Part shown: one piece after another, positions 46,811 through 54,938 of the stretch
Position numbering within the stretch: the stretch's first letter is position 1
Layout of the letters: every line of letters begins with the position of its first letter
Assembly: GCA_945877255.1 (NCBI GenBank)
Contig: CAMCRE010000006.1
Coordinates: 1 to 64,000 of the forward strand
Origin: an uncultured Erysipelotrichaceae bacterium
Lineage (GTDB): Bacteria; Bacillota_I; Bacilli_A; Erysipelotrichales; Erysipelotrichaceae
DNA length: 64,000 nucleotides
Direction: 5' to 3'
Translations under genes and position numbers: made by a program
The notes under the pieces: model-generated
Database searches by the model: none
Seen by the model: the letters and a program-made list of their open reading frames with translations, nothing else
What the model was told of the DNA's origin: nothing

Positions 46811-47312
46811 AAAAATTAAAAAATTATTTTTTGTGGAAGAAGAAACTGAAGAAGTTGTTTTAGAAACAACAGATGAAAAAAAAGTTGAAGTGAACGAAAC
46901 AACATTTGCACAAACAATTACGATGACGAGCTTAGAACCTGAAGAACAAAAAGTTGATAAACCTATTACAACGTTTACTTTAAAAGATGAAGTTAAACCA
47001 GTGTTTGAATCACGCTCAAAATCAAGTCAACCAGCATATGAATTTGAAACGATTTTATCACCAATTTCTGGTAAAACAACTAAAAAATCTGAACCAAAAT
47101 TTAATAAAGTAGTAGAAAAATCAAAAAAAGAAACACAAACTTATTCAAATGTTATTTCACCAATGTTTGGAAATCAGAAAAAAGAATCTGCAAAAGCAGT
47201 GCAATTAGCTGAAGTTGGAGAAGAAATGACATTAGAAGACTTCATCAACAATAGTGATGACAAAGATATTGAATTAGTGCAATTTAAATTATTTGATGAG
47301 GAAAAAAAATAA
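46803..47312 (+). CDS. Disordered protein with two (I/V)(L/I)SPxxG motifs, 169 aa
   Basis: I do not recognise the family. The protein starts with a short amphipathic basic-hydrophobic stretch (MFKKIKKLFF), then is rich in Glu, Lys, Thr and Ser and looks disordered. Two short motifs recur: ILSPISG at 84-90 and VISPMFG at 117-123, each followed by Lys-rich residues. The C-terminus is acidic (MTLEDFINNSDDKD). In Bacillus the gene between ytpR and murC is sftA, a DNA translocase; no motor domain is present here. I start at ATG 46803 after AAAGGAG. Confidence 0.72.
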   Translation: MFKKIKKLFFVEEETEEVVLETTDEKKVEVNETTFAQTITMTSLEPEEQKVDKPITTFTLKDEVKPVFESRSKSSQPAYEFETILSPISGKTTKKSEPKFNKVVEKSKKETQTYSNVISPMFGNQKKESAKAVQLAEVGEEMTLEDFINNSDDKDIELVQFKLFDEEKK

Positions 47313-48616
47313 TGTATCATTTTATTGGGATTAAAGGTTCGGGGATGGCTTCATTAGCACATATCGTATTAGATTTAGGATATGAAGTAAGTGGAAGTGA
47401 TGTTGATTTTTATATCTTTACCCAATCGGCTTTAGAAAACAGAAATGTGAAGATTTATTCTTTTTCCAAAAATAATATTCAAGATAATATGACGGTTATA
47501 ATTGGTAATAGTTTTAATGCTGAACACGAAGAAGTGCAAGCAGCATTAAATAACCCAACGGTAAAAACGTTCACATATCAATCGTTTTTAGCGAAACTTT
47601 TAAATGATTATCAAAGTATTTCAGTAGTCGGCACACATGGTAAAACGACTACTACAGGTATGTTGACACATATTCTAGAACCATTGAAACGTGGGTTTTT
47701 AATTGGTGATGGAACAGGTGGGATTATAAAAGATGCTAATTATTTTGTAGCAGAATGTTGTGAATTTGAAGATCGTTTTCTTGCGTATACACCAGATTAT
47801 GCTGTAGTTTTAAATATTGAACTGGATCATGTTGACTATTTCAAAACTTTAGAAAGATATTGTCAATCTTTTCAAATATTTGCGAATCAAGTAAAAAAAA
47901 TCGTAGCTTTAAATGGTGATGATTATAATATCAGAAACTTAAATATAGAAAACAATAAAATATATTTTGGTTTGAATGATGATAATGATATCGTTGCAAA
48001 AAATATGATTGAAAATGAAACAACTACACAATTTGATGTGTATTATAAAAATGAATATTATGACACGTATATTATTCCATTAGTAGGAAGACATATGTTA
48101 TATGATGCTTTAGGTTGCATTACAATATTAATTGCGATGAATATTGATAAAGTTTTAATTCGTGAAAGAATTGCAACATTTAAAGGAACAAAACGACGTT
48201 TTTCAGTAGAAAAATATAACGAATATGTGTATATTGATGATTATGCACATCACCCTACAGCTATAACAGCAACAATAGATGCAATTAGAAGAAGTTATCC
48301 GCATAAAAAAGTGGTAGCAGTATATAAGCCTGATCGACCAACACGTGTAACACACTTTTTACAAGAATTTAAAAACGCACTAAATTTAGCAGATTATGCT
48401 GTTGTTACAGCATATCCAAAAGCAGTTAAATTTGCGGAAAATGAAATAGATGGAAAACAACTTGCTCAATATTGTAATGCGTTTTATGCAGAAAATGAAG
48501 ATGAAGCTGATGGAAAAATAGTAGCAGAGTATGGTGAAGCAGTATATGTGTTTATGAGCACGAAAGATGTTTATAAATTTAAAGATGTGATTAAAAAAAT
48601 TCATATGGAGCAATAA
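47312..48616 (+). CDS. murC: UDP-N-acetylmuramate--L-alanine ligase
   Basis: MurC adds the first amino acid, L-Ala, to UDP-MurNAc. The 434-residue protein has the N-terminal GIKGSGMASLA nucleotide-sugar motif, P-loop GTHGKTTTTG, central ELDHVDY and C-terminal DDYAHHPT motif. It is shifted from the dcw cluster to the ytpR region as in Bacillus. Start and preceding stop share one base (TAATG). Confidence 0.96.
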   Translation: MYHFIGIKGSGMASLAHIVLDLGYEVSGSDVDFYIFTQSALENRNVKIYSFSKNNIQDNMTVIIGNSFNAEHEEVQAALNNPTVKTFTYQSFLAKLLNDYQSISVVGTHGKTTTTGMLTHILEPLKRGFLIGDGTGGIIKDANYFVAECCEFEDRFLAYTPDYAVVLNIELDHVDYFKTLERYCQSFQIFANQVKKIVALNGDDYNIRNLNIENNKIYFGLNDDNDIVAKNMIENETTTQFDVYYKNEYYDTYIIPLVGRHMLYDALGCITILIAMNIDKVLIRERIATFKGTKRRFSVEKYNEYVYIDDYAHHPTAITATIDAIRRSYPHKKVVAVYKPDRPTRVTHFLQEFKNALNLADYAVVTAYPKAVKFAENEIDGKQLAQYCNAFYAENEDEADGKIVAEYGEAVYVFMSTKDVYKFKDVIKKIHMEQ

Positions 48617-48617
48617 T

Positions 48618-48974
48618 ATGGAAATAGCAGTATTACCAATATTAGAAACATTTAAAGATGTTGCAATGTATTTAATTTTATTTGGAATAATTGTTGTGAT
48701 AGTGTATTTAATATTATTTTTGATAGCATTAATAAAACTATTAAAAATGACACAACAACGCATCCAACAGTTAGAACATACATTTACTTTAGTGCAAGCT
48801 ATACTTACAACACAACAAAAACTAATGCAACATATTGAAAATATCGTCGCAACATTTTCTGGTATACAAAAAAATATTGCACGCTATATTTCAAAATCAA
48901 CAGTTGATACATTATCAATAATAACGAAAACTTTAAAAAAAAGAAGCTTGAAAAAACAAGTGGGAGATAAATAA
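48618..48974 (+). CDS. DUF948-type membrane protein (YtxG-like), copy 1
   Basis: The 118-residue protein has an N-terminal membrane helix (about 17-42) followed by a coiled-coil region (about 45-90) and a basic tail. This is the layout of DUF948/YtxG, and the position after murC is the Bacillus position of ytxG. Function is unknown. The next gene is a divergent copy of the same design. Confidence 0.76.
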   Translation: MEIAVLPILETFKDVAMYLILFGIIVVIVYLILFLIALIKLLKMTQQRIQQLEHTFTLVQAILTTQQKLMQHIENIVATFSGIQKNIARYISKSTVDTLSIITKTLKKRSLKKQVGDK

Positions 48975-49336
48975 TGGAAAACATCACATTAGAACAATTT
49001 TTAATTATTATTCAAAAAATTACAACATATTTAATACCTGTAATTGTATTTGTGATTTTAATGCTTGTTGCTAAATTATTGCGACAACTTATCAAAGCTG
49101 TATCTCTTACAACACAAAGAATTGAGCAACTAGAAAAAACAATATCGCTTGTAGATGAAAATTTAGTTTCTGTATCACAAACAACTAAATCTGTTGCAAA
49201 TGTGGCTGAAACGATTGATAAAGCTCATGAAAAATCAAAAGAGAAAGCATATGAATGGAAAGCTAAAGCTGTTGAAACAATTAATCAATTACAGTCCAAA
49301 AGTAAAGAAATATTAAAGAAAACAAAGGAGGAGTAA
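48974..49336 (+). CDS. DUF948/YtxH-type membrane protein, copy 2
   Basis: The 120-residue protein repeats the layout of its neighbour: a membrane helix at about 14-36, TTQRIEQLEKT parallel to TQQRIQQLEHT of copy 1, then a long charged helix. Start and preceding stop share one base. The pair probably arose by tandem duplication, or corresponds to Bacillus ytxG-ytxH. Confidence 0.76.
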   Translation: MENITLEQFLIIIQKITTYLIPVIVFVILMLVAKLLRQLIKAVSLTTQRIEQLEKTISLVDENLVSVSQTTKSVANVAETIDKAHEKSKEKAYEWKAKAVETINQLQSKSKEILKKTKEE

Positions 49337-49337
49337 C

Positions 49338-50348
49338 ATGAAAAAAATAACAATTTATGAAGTAGCAAAAGAATCAGGTGTATCTTTAGCAACTGTTTCA
49401 CGTGTCATTAATGGATCAAGTGTTGTTAAAGAAAAAACCCGACTAAAAGTTGAAGAAGTGATTGCCAAATTAGGTTATAAACCAAATGCTATGGCACAAG
49501 GTTTAGCATTACAAAAAACAACAACAGTTGCATTAATTGTTTCTGATAATTCAGTGTATAATAATGCTCAAGTACTAAAAGGCTTGACTGATGTTGCAAA
49601 AATATATAAATATAATATTTCATTATATACGATAAGTGATGGATTTAATTCCGCAAATGAAATTGTTGATGCGGTGATTAAATCACGTGCTGATGGTGCG
49701 ATTGTTTTTGATGATAAATTCACACAAGAACACATCAGTATGTTGGAAGAGTATGATGTAGCAGTAGTATTTATGGGTGTAAATAAATTTAAAGGTGAAA
49801 AATTAGGATCGGTATTTATTAATTTTGAAGAAATGGCGTATCAATTAGCTAAAAAATATATTACACAAGGCAAAAAAAATATTGCATTAGTAGAAGATAG
49901 AAAAAATAAATTCGTGATGACAAAAATGATTGATGGTATTTCAAAAGCATTTAATGAACACCAATTATCTTTTGATGGTTATGTAGCCATACCTGAAAAT
50001 CATCGCTCATCATACAACCATTTAATTGAATACTTTAAACACAATTCACATGAATTAGTAATAACGTATCGTGATTCACAAGCAATTGCAACTTTAAATG
50101 CATTAACAGAATTAAATAAATTAAGTTCTACAGAAATTGTGTGTGCATTAGATTCAAAATATAATGCAATGGTTAGACCACAAATTTCAGGATTTAAAAT
50201 TCCTTATTATGATTTAGGAGCAGTTGCAATGCGTATTTTGACGAAGTTACTAGCAAAAAAAGACCCAGAAGAACAAGATCAAGGACATTTTGAAAAAGAA
50301 ATTGAATTAGGCTACTTATTTACTAAACGTGGTACTACAAAGGAGTAA
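49338..50348 (+). CDS. ccpA: Catabolite control protein A
   Basis: The 336-residue LacI-family regulator starts with TIYEVAKESGVSLATVSRVING, the helix-turn-helix, and the hinge YKPNAMAQGLA. The C-terminal YYDLGAVAMRILTK matches the CcpA end. CcpA binds cre sites with Ser-phosphorylated HPr; hprK in this window supplies that signal. Position after the DUF948 genes and before tyrS also fits Bacillus. The central domain is more divergent than usual. I saw no convincing cre site in the window. Confidence 0.88.
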   Translation: MKKITIYEVAKESGVSLATVSRVINGSSVVKEKTRLKVEEVIAKLGYKPNAMAQGLALQKTTTVALIVSDNSVYNNAQVLKGLTDVAKIYKYNISLYTISDGFNSANEIVDAVIKSRADGAIVFDDKFTQEHISMLEEYDVAVVFMGVNKFKGEKLGSVFINFEEMAYQLAKKYITQGKKNIALVEDRKNKFVMTKMIDGISKAFNEHQLSFDGYVAIPENHRSSYNHLIEYFKHNSHELVITYRDSQAIATLNALTELNKLSSTEIVCALDSKYNAMVRPQISGFKIPYYDLGAVAMRILTKLLAKKDPEEQDQGHFEKEIELGYLFTKRGTTKE

Positions 50349-50350
50349 AC

Positions 50351-51580
50351 ATGCTATTAGATGATTTAATTTTTAGAGGATTAATTAAAGATTGTACCGA
50401 TATTGAAGCGTTTCGTGAGCGATTAAAAACACCAATTACATTGTATTGTGGATTTGACCCAACTGCTGATAAATTACATATTGGTCACCTCCAACAAATT
50501 TTATTGTTGGCACGCTATCAAAAAGCAGGACATAAAGTCATTACTTTGTGTGGGGGGGCTACCGGTTCAATTGGTGATCCACGTATGACAAGTGAAAGAA
50601 GTATGCTTTCCCTTGAAACAGTAAAAAACAATGTAGAAGCGATTAAAAAAACACTTCAAAGATTTATTAATTATGATACAGCGATTATGGTTAATAATTA
50701 TGATTGGTTATCAAAATATGATATCTTAACGTTTTTAAGAGATTTTGGTAAACATTTTAATGTAAATTACATGATTAATAAAGATATTGTAGCTTCAAGA
50801 TTAGAAACAGGTATTTCTTTTACAGAGTTTTCTTATACAATTTTACAAGCGGCTGACTTTAAATACTTATATGAAACATACGGTTGTGAACTTCAAATAG
50901 GCGGAAGCGATCAATGGGGAAATATTACAAGTGGATTAGAGTTAATTAGAAAAACACTAGGACATGATAAAAAAGTGTTTGGTGTAACTTCACCATTAAT
51001 TGAAAAATCTGATGGAACAAAATTTGGAAAAAGCGAAGGTGCAAATATTTGGCTAGACAAAGAAGCAACGAGTCCATATGTGTTATATCAATATTTTTTA
51101 AATACTGCGGATGCAGATGTAATTAATTTTTTAAAACGATTAACATTCGTTACAAAAGAAGAAATTTTAAGACTAGAACAATGTGTTAAAAATGAACCAT
51201 TTAAACGTGAAGCACAAAAAGTATTAGCTTCTGAAGTAACTAAAATTATTCATGGTGAAGAAGAGTTAGAAAAAGCTTTAAAAATAACAGAAGCGTTTTT
51301 TAAAGGCGATATTACAACATTAAGTTTAGATGAATTAGCTAGTGCGATAGCAAGCTATGAAAAAATAAAAGTATCCAATAATGTATCATTAGTTGAAATA
51401 TTAGTAGAAGCTAAAATAGCAACAAGTAAACGAGAAGCACGTGAATTAATCGCAAATGGTTCGATACAATTAAATGGCGTGAAAGTATCAGATATGATTG
51501 TATCTAAAGAAAATGCAATTGTAGATAATTATTCAATTATTAAAAAAGGTAAAAAATATTATTACGTTATCGAACAATAA
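50351..51580 (+). CDS. tyrS: Tyrosyl-tRNA synthetase
   Basis: TyrS charges tRNA-Tyr. The 409 residues include YCGFDPTADKLHIGHL with the HIGH motif, the tyrosine-binding QIGGSDQWGN, the KMSKS equivalent KFGKSEG, and a C-terminal S4 RNA-binding domain. It is cotranscribed after ccpA with 2 nt between, so there is no room for the T-box leader common for tyrS in Firmicutes. Confidence 0.97.
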   Translation: MLLDDLIFRGLIKDCTDIEAFRERLKTPITLYCGFDPTADKLHIGHLQQILLLARYQKAGHKVITLCGGATGSIGDPRMTSERSMLSLETVKNNVEAIKKTLQRFINYDTAIMVNNYDWLSKYDILTFLRDFGKHFNVNYMINKDIVASRLETGISFTEFSYTILQAADFKYLYETYGCELQIGGSDQWGNITSGLELIRKTLGHDKKVFGVTSPLIEKSDGTKFGKSEGANIWLDKEATSPYVLYQYFLNTADADVINFLKRLTFVTKEEILRLEQCVKNEPFKREAQKVLASEVTKIIHGEEELEKALKITEAFFKGDITTLSLDELASAIASYEKIKVSNNVSLVEILVEAKIATSKREARELIANGSIQLNGVKVSDMIVSKENAIVDNYSIIKKGKKYYYVIEQ

Positions 51581-51612
51581 AAAAACATATCCAATCAAGG
51601 ATATGTTTTTTA
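51579..51612. terminator. Bidirectional terminator between tyrS and rpsD
   Basis: AAAAACATATCC pairs with GGATATGTTTTT around AATCAA, with T runs on both strands. Confidence 0.93.
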
Positions 51613-52215
51613 CTATCTGTTGTAAAACTCAACAACTAATGATTCATTAATTTCTTGGTTTAATTCACGACGATCTGGTAATCTTACAAAAGTACCTTTT
51701 TTTGTGTTGTGGTCAAAAGTAACGAATGCAACTGTATTTAAACTGCCACTTAATGATTCATTAACTACTGCTAAATTTAATGATTTTTCTCTTAATGAAA
51801 TTTCTGAACCAACTTTAACGCTGTATGATGGAATATCAACTTTTTGTCCATTAACTAAAATATGACCGTGGTTTACTAATTGACGTGCTCCACGACGTGT
51901 TCTAGCTAATCCCATACGGTATACTAAGTTGTCTAATCTTGATTCTAATAAGAATAAGAAGTTATCCCCAGTAACACCTTTTAATTTACTAGCTTTAACG
52001 AAAGTGTTGTAGAATTGTTTTTCATTAACACCATACATATGTCTAATTCTTTGTTTTTCTCGTAACTGTAAACCATAGTTACTTAATTTAACTCTTTTGT
52101 TTGGTCCATGTTGTCCTGGTGCATATGCTCTTTTTTTAAGTTCTTGTCCTGTTTCTAATACTGAAAAACTTAAACGACGAGACAACTTCCAAACTGGTCC
52201 TCTATTGCGTGCCAT
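51613..52215 (-). CDS. rpsD: 30S ribosomal protein S4
   Basis: S4 binds 16S rRNA early in 30S assembly. The 200-residue protein begins [15 protein letters not shown] and has the S4 domain near [17 protein letters not shown]. It is alone, next to tyrS as in Bacillus, and not in the alpha-operon. AGGAGG lies just upstream of the ATG, at the base of a leader hairpin. Confidence 0.98.
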   Translation of the reverse strand: MARNRGPVWKLSRRLSFSVLETGQELKKRAYAPGQHGPNKRVKLSNYGLQLREKQRIRHMYGVNEKQFYNTFVKASKLKGVTGDNFLFLLESRLDNLVYRMGLARTRRGARQLVNHGHILVNGQKVDIPSYSVKVGSEISLREKSLNLAVVNESLSGSLNTVAFVTFDHNTKKGTFVRLPDRRELNQEINESLVVEFYNR

Positions 52216-52376
52216 TTTATTTCCTCCTTATTGTTTAATGGCGATAAAACAATAACTTGCTATAAATCATTAATTGGTTGTGTTTATACGTTCGATTTTT
52301 TCACCTTACAGCAAGACTACTCAATCACAAGTCTAACTTGTTATAAACGCATTTCCATTTAACTTTATATGCTGCT
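52216..52376 (-). promoter_or_regulatory. Structured leader of rpsD, probably S4-autoregulatory
   Basis: About 160 nt of minus-strand leader fold into several parts. GTTTATA (52348-52342) pairs with TATAAAC (52288-52282), enclosing a small ACAAG/CTTGT hairpin (52341-52327). Next to the gene TTATTGTTT pairs with AAACAATAA (52255-52228), ending on the AAGGAGG ribosome binding site. In Bacillus S4 represses rpsD by binding its leader; the same is likely here. The exact transcription start is unclear; a minus-strand TAAAAT lies at 52386-52381. Confidence 0.55.
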
Positions 52377-52464
52377 ATATATTTTATGCACTATTTATTT
52401 TAACAAAAAAAATCAGTTAATGCAAATATTTCAATCATATAACTTGTTTATTGCTGTGATGATG

Positions 52465-52473
52465 TGCTAGACT
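52465..52473 (+). promoter_or_regulatory. Possible extended -10 promoter of the DEAD-box gene
   Basis: TGC-TAGACT lies 26 nt before the ATG at 52500, with TTGTTT at 52444-52449 as a possible -35 (18-nt spacer). Confidence 0.45.
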
Positions 52474-52499
52474 TAATAAGTTATGAAAGAGAGAATAAA

Positions 52500-54161
52500 A
52501 TGAAAAATTTTAATGAATTACCAATTAGTTTAGAAATATTAAGAGCAATTAATGATTTAGGGTATGCAGAACCAACAAAAATACAACAAGAGGCGATACC
52601 AGCTATTTTAGAAGGTAAAGATGTATTAGGTAAATCGCATACGGGTACTGGAAAAACTGCTGCTTTTGGGATACCAATTATTGAGAAAGTACAACCGAAT
52701 CATAAAATGTGCGAAGCATTAGTTATTTGTCCAACAAGAGAATTAGTGTTGCAAGTCACAAATGAATTTCGCAAGTTTTCTAAATATAAAGAAGGTGTTA
52801 AAATCGTACCAATTTATGGTGGAGAACCTATTGAGCGTCAAATTCAATTATTAAAAAAAGGTAGTGCAGTTATTGTGGGTACACCAGGAAGAATAATGGA
52901 TCATTTAAGAAGACGCACAATTAAATTAAATGCCACAAATATGATTGTATTAGATGAAGCTGATGAAATGTTGAATATGGGGTTTAAAGAAGATATTGAA
53001 GAAATTTTAAAATCAGTACCACATGAAAATTACCAAATGATTTTATTTTCAGCAACGATGCCTAGTGCTATTTTAAAAATTACGGAACAATTTCAAGACA
53101 ACCCACTAACAATCGAAATTGCATCAAAACAACGCACAATTGATACTGTTAATCAAGTATATTATGAAATACCAAAAGGTAAGAAATTTGATGCGTTAGA
53201 AATTTTATTACAGCATTATAACGCTAATTTAACAATGATATTCACAAACACTAAAAAATTAGTAGATGAATTAGTAGATGAATTAAATAAAAAAAATATA
53301 AAAGCGATCGGATTACATGGTGATATGAAACAACAATTCAGAACACGTGTATTTGAACAGTTTAAAGAAGGAAATTATCCGATTTTAATTGCAACCGATG
53401 TTGCTGCTAGAGGAATTGATGTTGATAATATTGAATTAGTGATTAATTATGATATACCGCAAGATAATGAATATTATATTCATCGTGTAGGAAGAACAGG
53501 GCGAGCAGGAAAAAAAGGCATCGCAATTACATTAGTAACAGGAAATAAACAAGTAAAATTTATTAAAGATATTGCAAAATACACAAAAACAAATATTGCA
53601 AAACAACCATTACCTTCAATGGAAGAGATGCTTGAATCCCACAAACAATTATTTATTAATGAAGTGCGTGATCAGTTAAATGAAAACGTAAGTAAAACAT
53701 CATTTGAGATTATTAATCAATTATTAGCAGAAGGATATGCAATAGAAAATATTGCAACCGCATTAGTTGCTAAAAGTTATCAAGAACCACGTTTTAATTT
53801 TGATGTTGTGGAAGAACAACCAATTCAAAAAACTAAAGATATGCGTATGATGAAATTATCAATTGGCAAAAAAGATAAAGTTAGTGCGAATCACATTATA
53901 TGTGCTATTAGTGAAGAAAGTGGTTTATCTAGTCAAATTGTGGGGAAAGTCGATATTAGAGATCGTTTCACTTTAGTAGAAATTGATGCTAAATACATTT
54001 ATAAAGTTGTAGAATGTATGTATGAATGTACAATTAAAGGTTTACCAGTATATGCAGGAATTGATGAAAAAAAACATAAAAAAGAAAATAGTCAACGTGT
54101 AAAAAGAAATAAAACAACTGAAAAAAAATCTCCTAAAAAAATTAGGAAAAAAAGAAAATAA
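52500..54161 (+). CDS. DEAD-box RNA helicase (CshA/DeaD/DbpA-like)
   Basis: The 553-residue ATP-dependent RNA helicase has the Q motif (PTKIQQEAIP), motif I SHTGTGKTA, DEAD (VLDEADEM), SAT, and motif VI HRVGRTGRAG. A C-terminal DbpA-type RNA-binding domain (about 450-525) and a Lys-rich tail follow. Such enzymes act in ribosome assembly and mRNA decay. I start at ATG 52500 (MKNFNELP), since 52464 has no ribosome binding site. Confidence 0.92.
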   Translation: MKNFNELPISLEILRAINDLGYAEPTKIQQEAIPAILEGKDVLGKSHTGTGKTAAFGIPIIEKVQPNHKMCEALVICPTRELVLQVTNEFRKFSKYKEGVKIVPIYGGEPIERQIQLLKKGSAVIVGTPGRIMDHLRRRTIKLNATNMIVLDEADEMLNMGFKEDIEEILKSVPHENYQMILFSATMPSAILKITEQFQDNPLTIEIASKQRTIDTVNQVYYEIPKGKKFDALEILLQHYNANLTMIFTNTKKLVDELVDELNKKNIKAIGLHGDMKQQFRTRVFEQFKEGNYPILIATDVAARGIDVDNIELVINYDIPQDNEYYIHRVGRTGRAGKKGIAITLVTGNKQVKFIKDIAKYTKTNIAKQPLPSMEEMLESHKQLFINEVRDQLNENVSKTSFEIINQLLAEGYAIENIATALVAKSYQEPRFNFDVVEEQPIQKTKDMRMMKLSIGKKDKVSANHIICAISEESGLSSQIVGKVDIRDRFTLVEIDAKYIYKVVECMYECTIKGLPVYAGIDEKKHKKENSQRVKRNKTTEKKSPKKIRKKRK

Positions 54162-54186
54162 CCACTACAAAAGGTGGTTATTTTTC
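54155..54186. terminator. Bidirectional terminator
   Basis: AAATAACCAC pairs with GTGGTTATTT around TACAAAAG, between the helicase gene and yigZ, overlapping the ends of both. Confidence 0.9.
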
Positions 54187-54783
54187 ATTTGATTGTTTAA
54201 CTTCTAAAATATTTTCGGCAATAAATTGATAATTAATCGTTCCTGAAGTTATTTCATTAAATGTTTCAAGATAATCATTGTTTGATAAGTATGTGAACGT
54301 TACTTTTTCATCAAAAACTTTATCCACAATATCATTTTTCAATAAAAATTCTATTTTATCAATATATTTATAATCAAAGGTAATTTGATGTTTTTTTATT
54401 TTAATTAGTGCATATTTATCACAAATTTCTAATACTGCTTTACAACTTTGCGAATAAGCACGAATCAAACCTCCAACACCTAATTTAATACCTCCAAAAT
54501 AGCGGACAACAACACAAAGTACATTGGTGATATTAGAAAATTGGAGTTCTTTTAAAATAGGAATACCAGCACTACTGTTAGGTTCGCCATCATCATTACT
54601 TCTTTGAATATCATTTATAATCATTGCATAGCAGTGATGATTAGCGTTAGGATGTATTTTTTTTAAATAATTAATTTCATCTTTAGCTGTCTTCTCATCA
54701 GAAACAGGAATAAGATACGAAATAAACTTAGATTTTTTTATTTCGATTGTTGTTTCAAATTTAGAATGTATTTTATATTGCAT
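54178..54783 (-). CDS. yigZ: YigZ/IMPACT family protein
   Basis: The 201-residue protein has the family motifs KSKFISY, DDGEPNSSAGIPIL and VVVRYFGGIKLGVGGLIRAYS, and a C-terminal DUF1949-like part. Function is unclear; eukaryotic IMPACT affects translation control. Its own ATG has no good ribosome binding site (AAAGCAGA), but the end of a 24-codon leader ORF with a strong site overlaps it. Confidence 0.92.
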   Translation of the reverse strand: MQYKIHSKFETTIEIKKSKFISYLIPVSDEKTAKDEINYLKKIHPNANHHCYAMIINDIQRSNDDGEPNSSAGIPILKELQFSNITNVLCVVVRYFGGIKLGVGGLIRAYSQSCKAVLEICDKYALIKIKKHQITFDYKYIDKIEFLLKNDIVDKVFDEKVTFTYLSNNDYLETFNEITSGTINYQFIAENILEVKQSNEK

Positions 54784-54847
54784 AAATCTGCTTTAAATTA
54801 TAATGAAGCACATTCCGCAAAGCATTTATCCAACAAATATGTTTCAT
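54773..54847 (-). CDS. 24-aa leader peptide overlapping the yigZ start
   Basis: A short ORF begins at ATG 54847 (minus strand) 7 nt after a consensus GGAGG and ends at TAA 54773, 11 nt inside yigZ in another frame. It starts MKHICWINALRNVLH and ends KQIYAI. It has the only good ribosome binding site on this transcript, so translation of yigZ is probably coupled to it. No family is recognised. Confidence 0.62.
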   Translation of the reverse strand: MKHICWINALRNVLHYNLKQIYAI

Positions 54848-54865
54848 ATAATATCCTCCAACTGT

Positions 54866-54874
54866 ATTATATCA
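54866..54874 (-). promoter_or_regulatory. Extended -10 promoter of yigZ and its leader ORF
   Basis: On the minus strand TGA-TATAAT ends 18 nt before the leader ORF ATG and 6 nt before its ribosome binding site. Confidence 0.68.
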
Positions 54875-54892
54875 TAACTTAATATATATTAC

Positions 54893-54921
54893 TTTAAAAG
54901 AAGTAAAAAAAAGTATATACT
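54893..54921 (+). promoter_or_regulatory. Promoter of the MFS transporter operon
   Basis: TTTAAA (54893-54898), a 17-nt spacer and TATACT (54916-54921), which ends 17 nt before the ATG. Confidence 0.65.
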
Positions 54922-54938
54922 ATTAAAAAGGTGATTTT

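Noticed and set aside
50300-50351. T-box leader expected before tyrS
   Set aside because: Only 2 nt separate ccpA and tyrS, so no leader RNA can fit.
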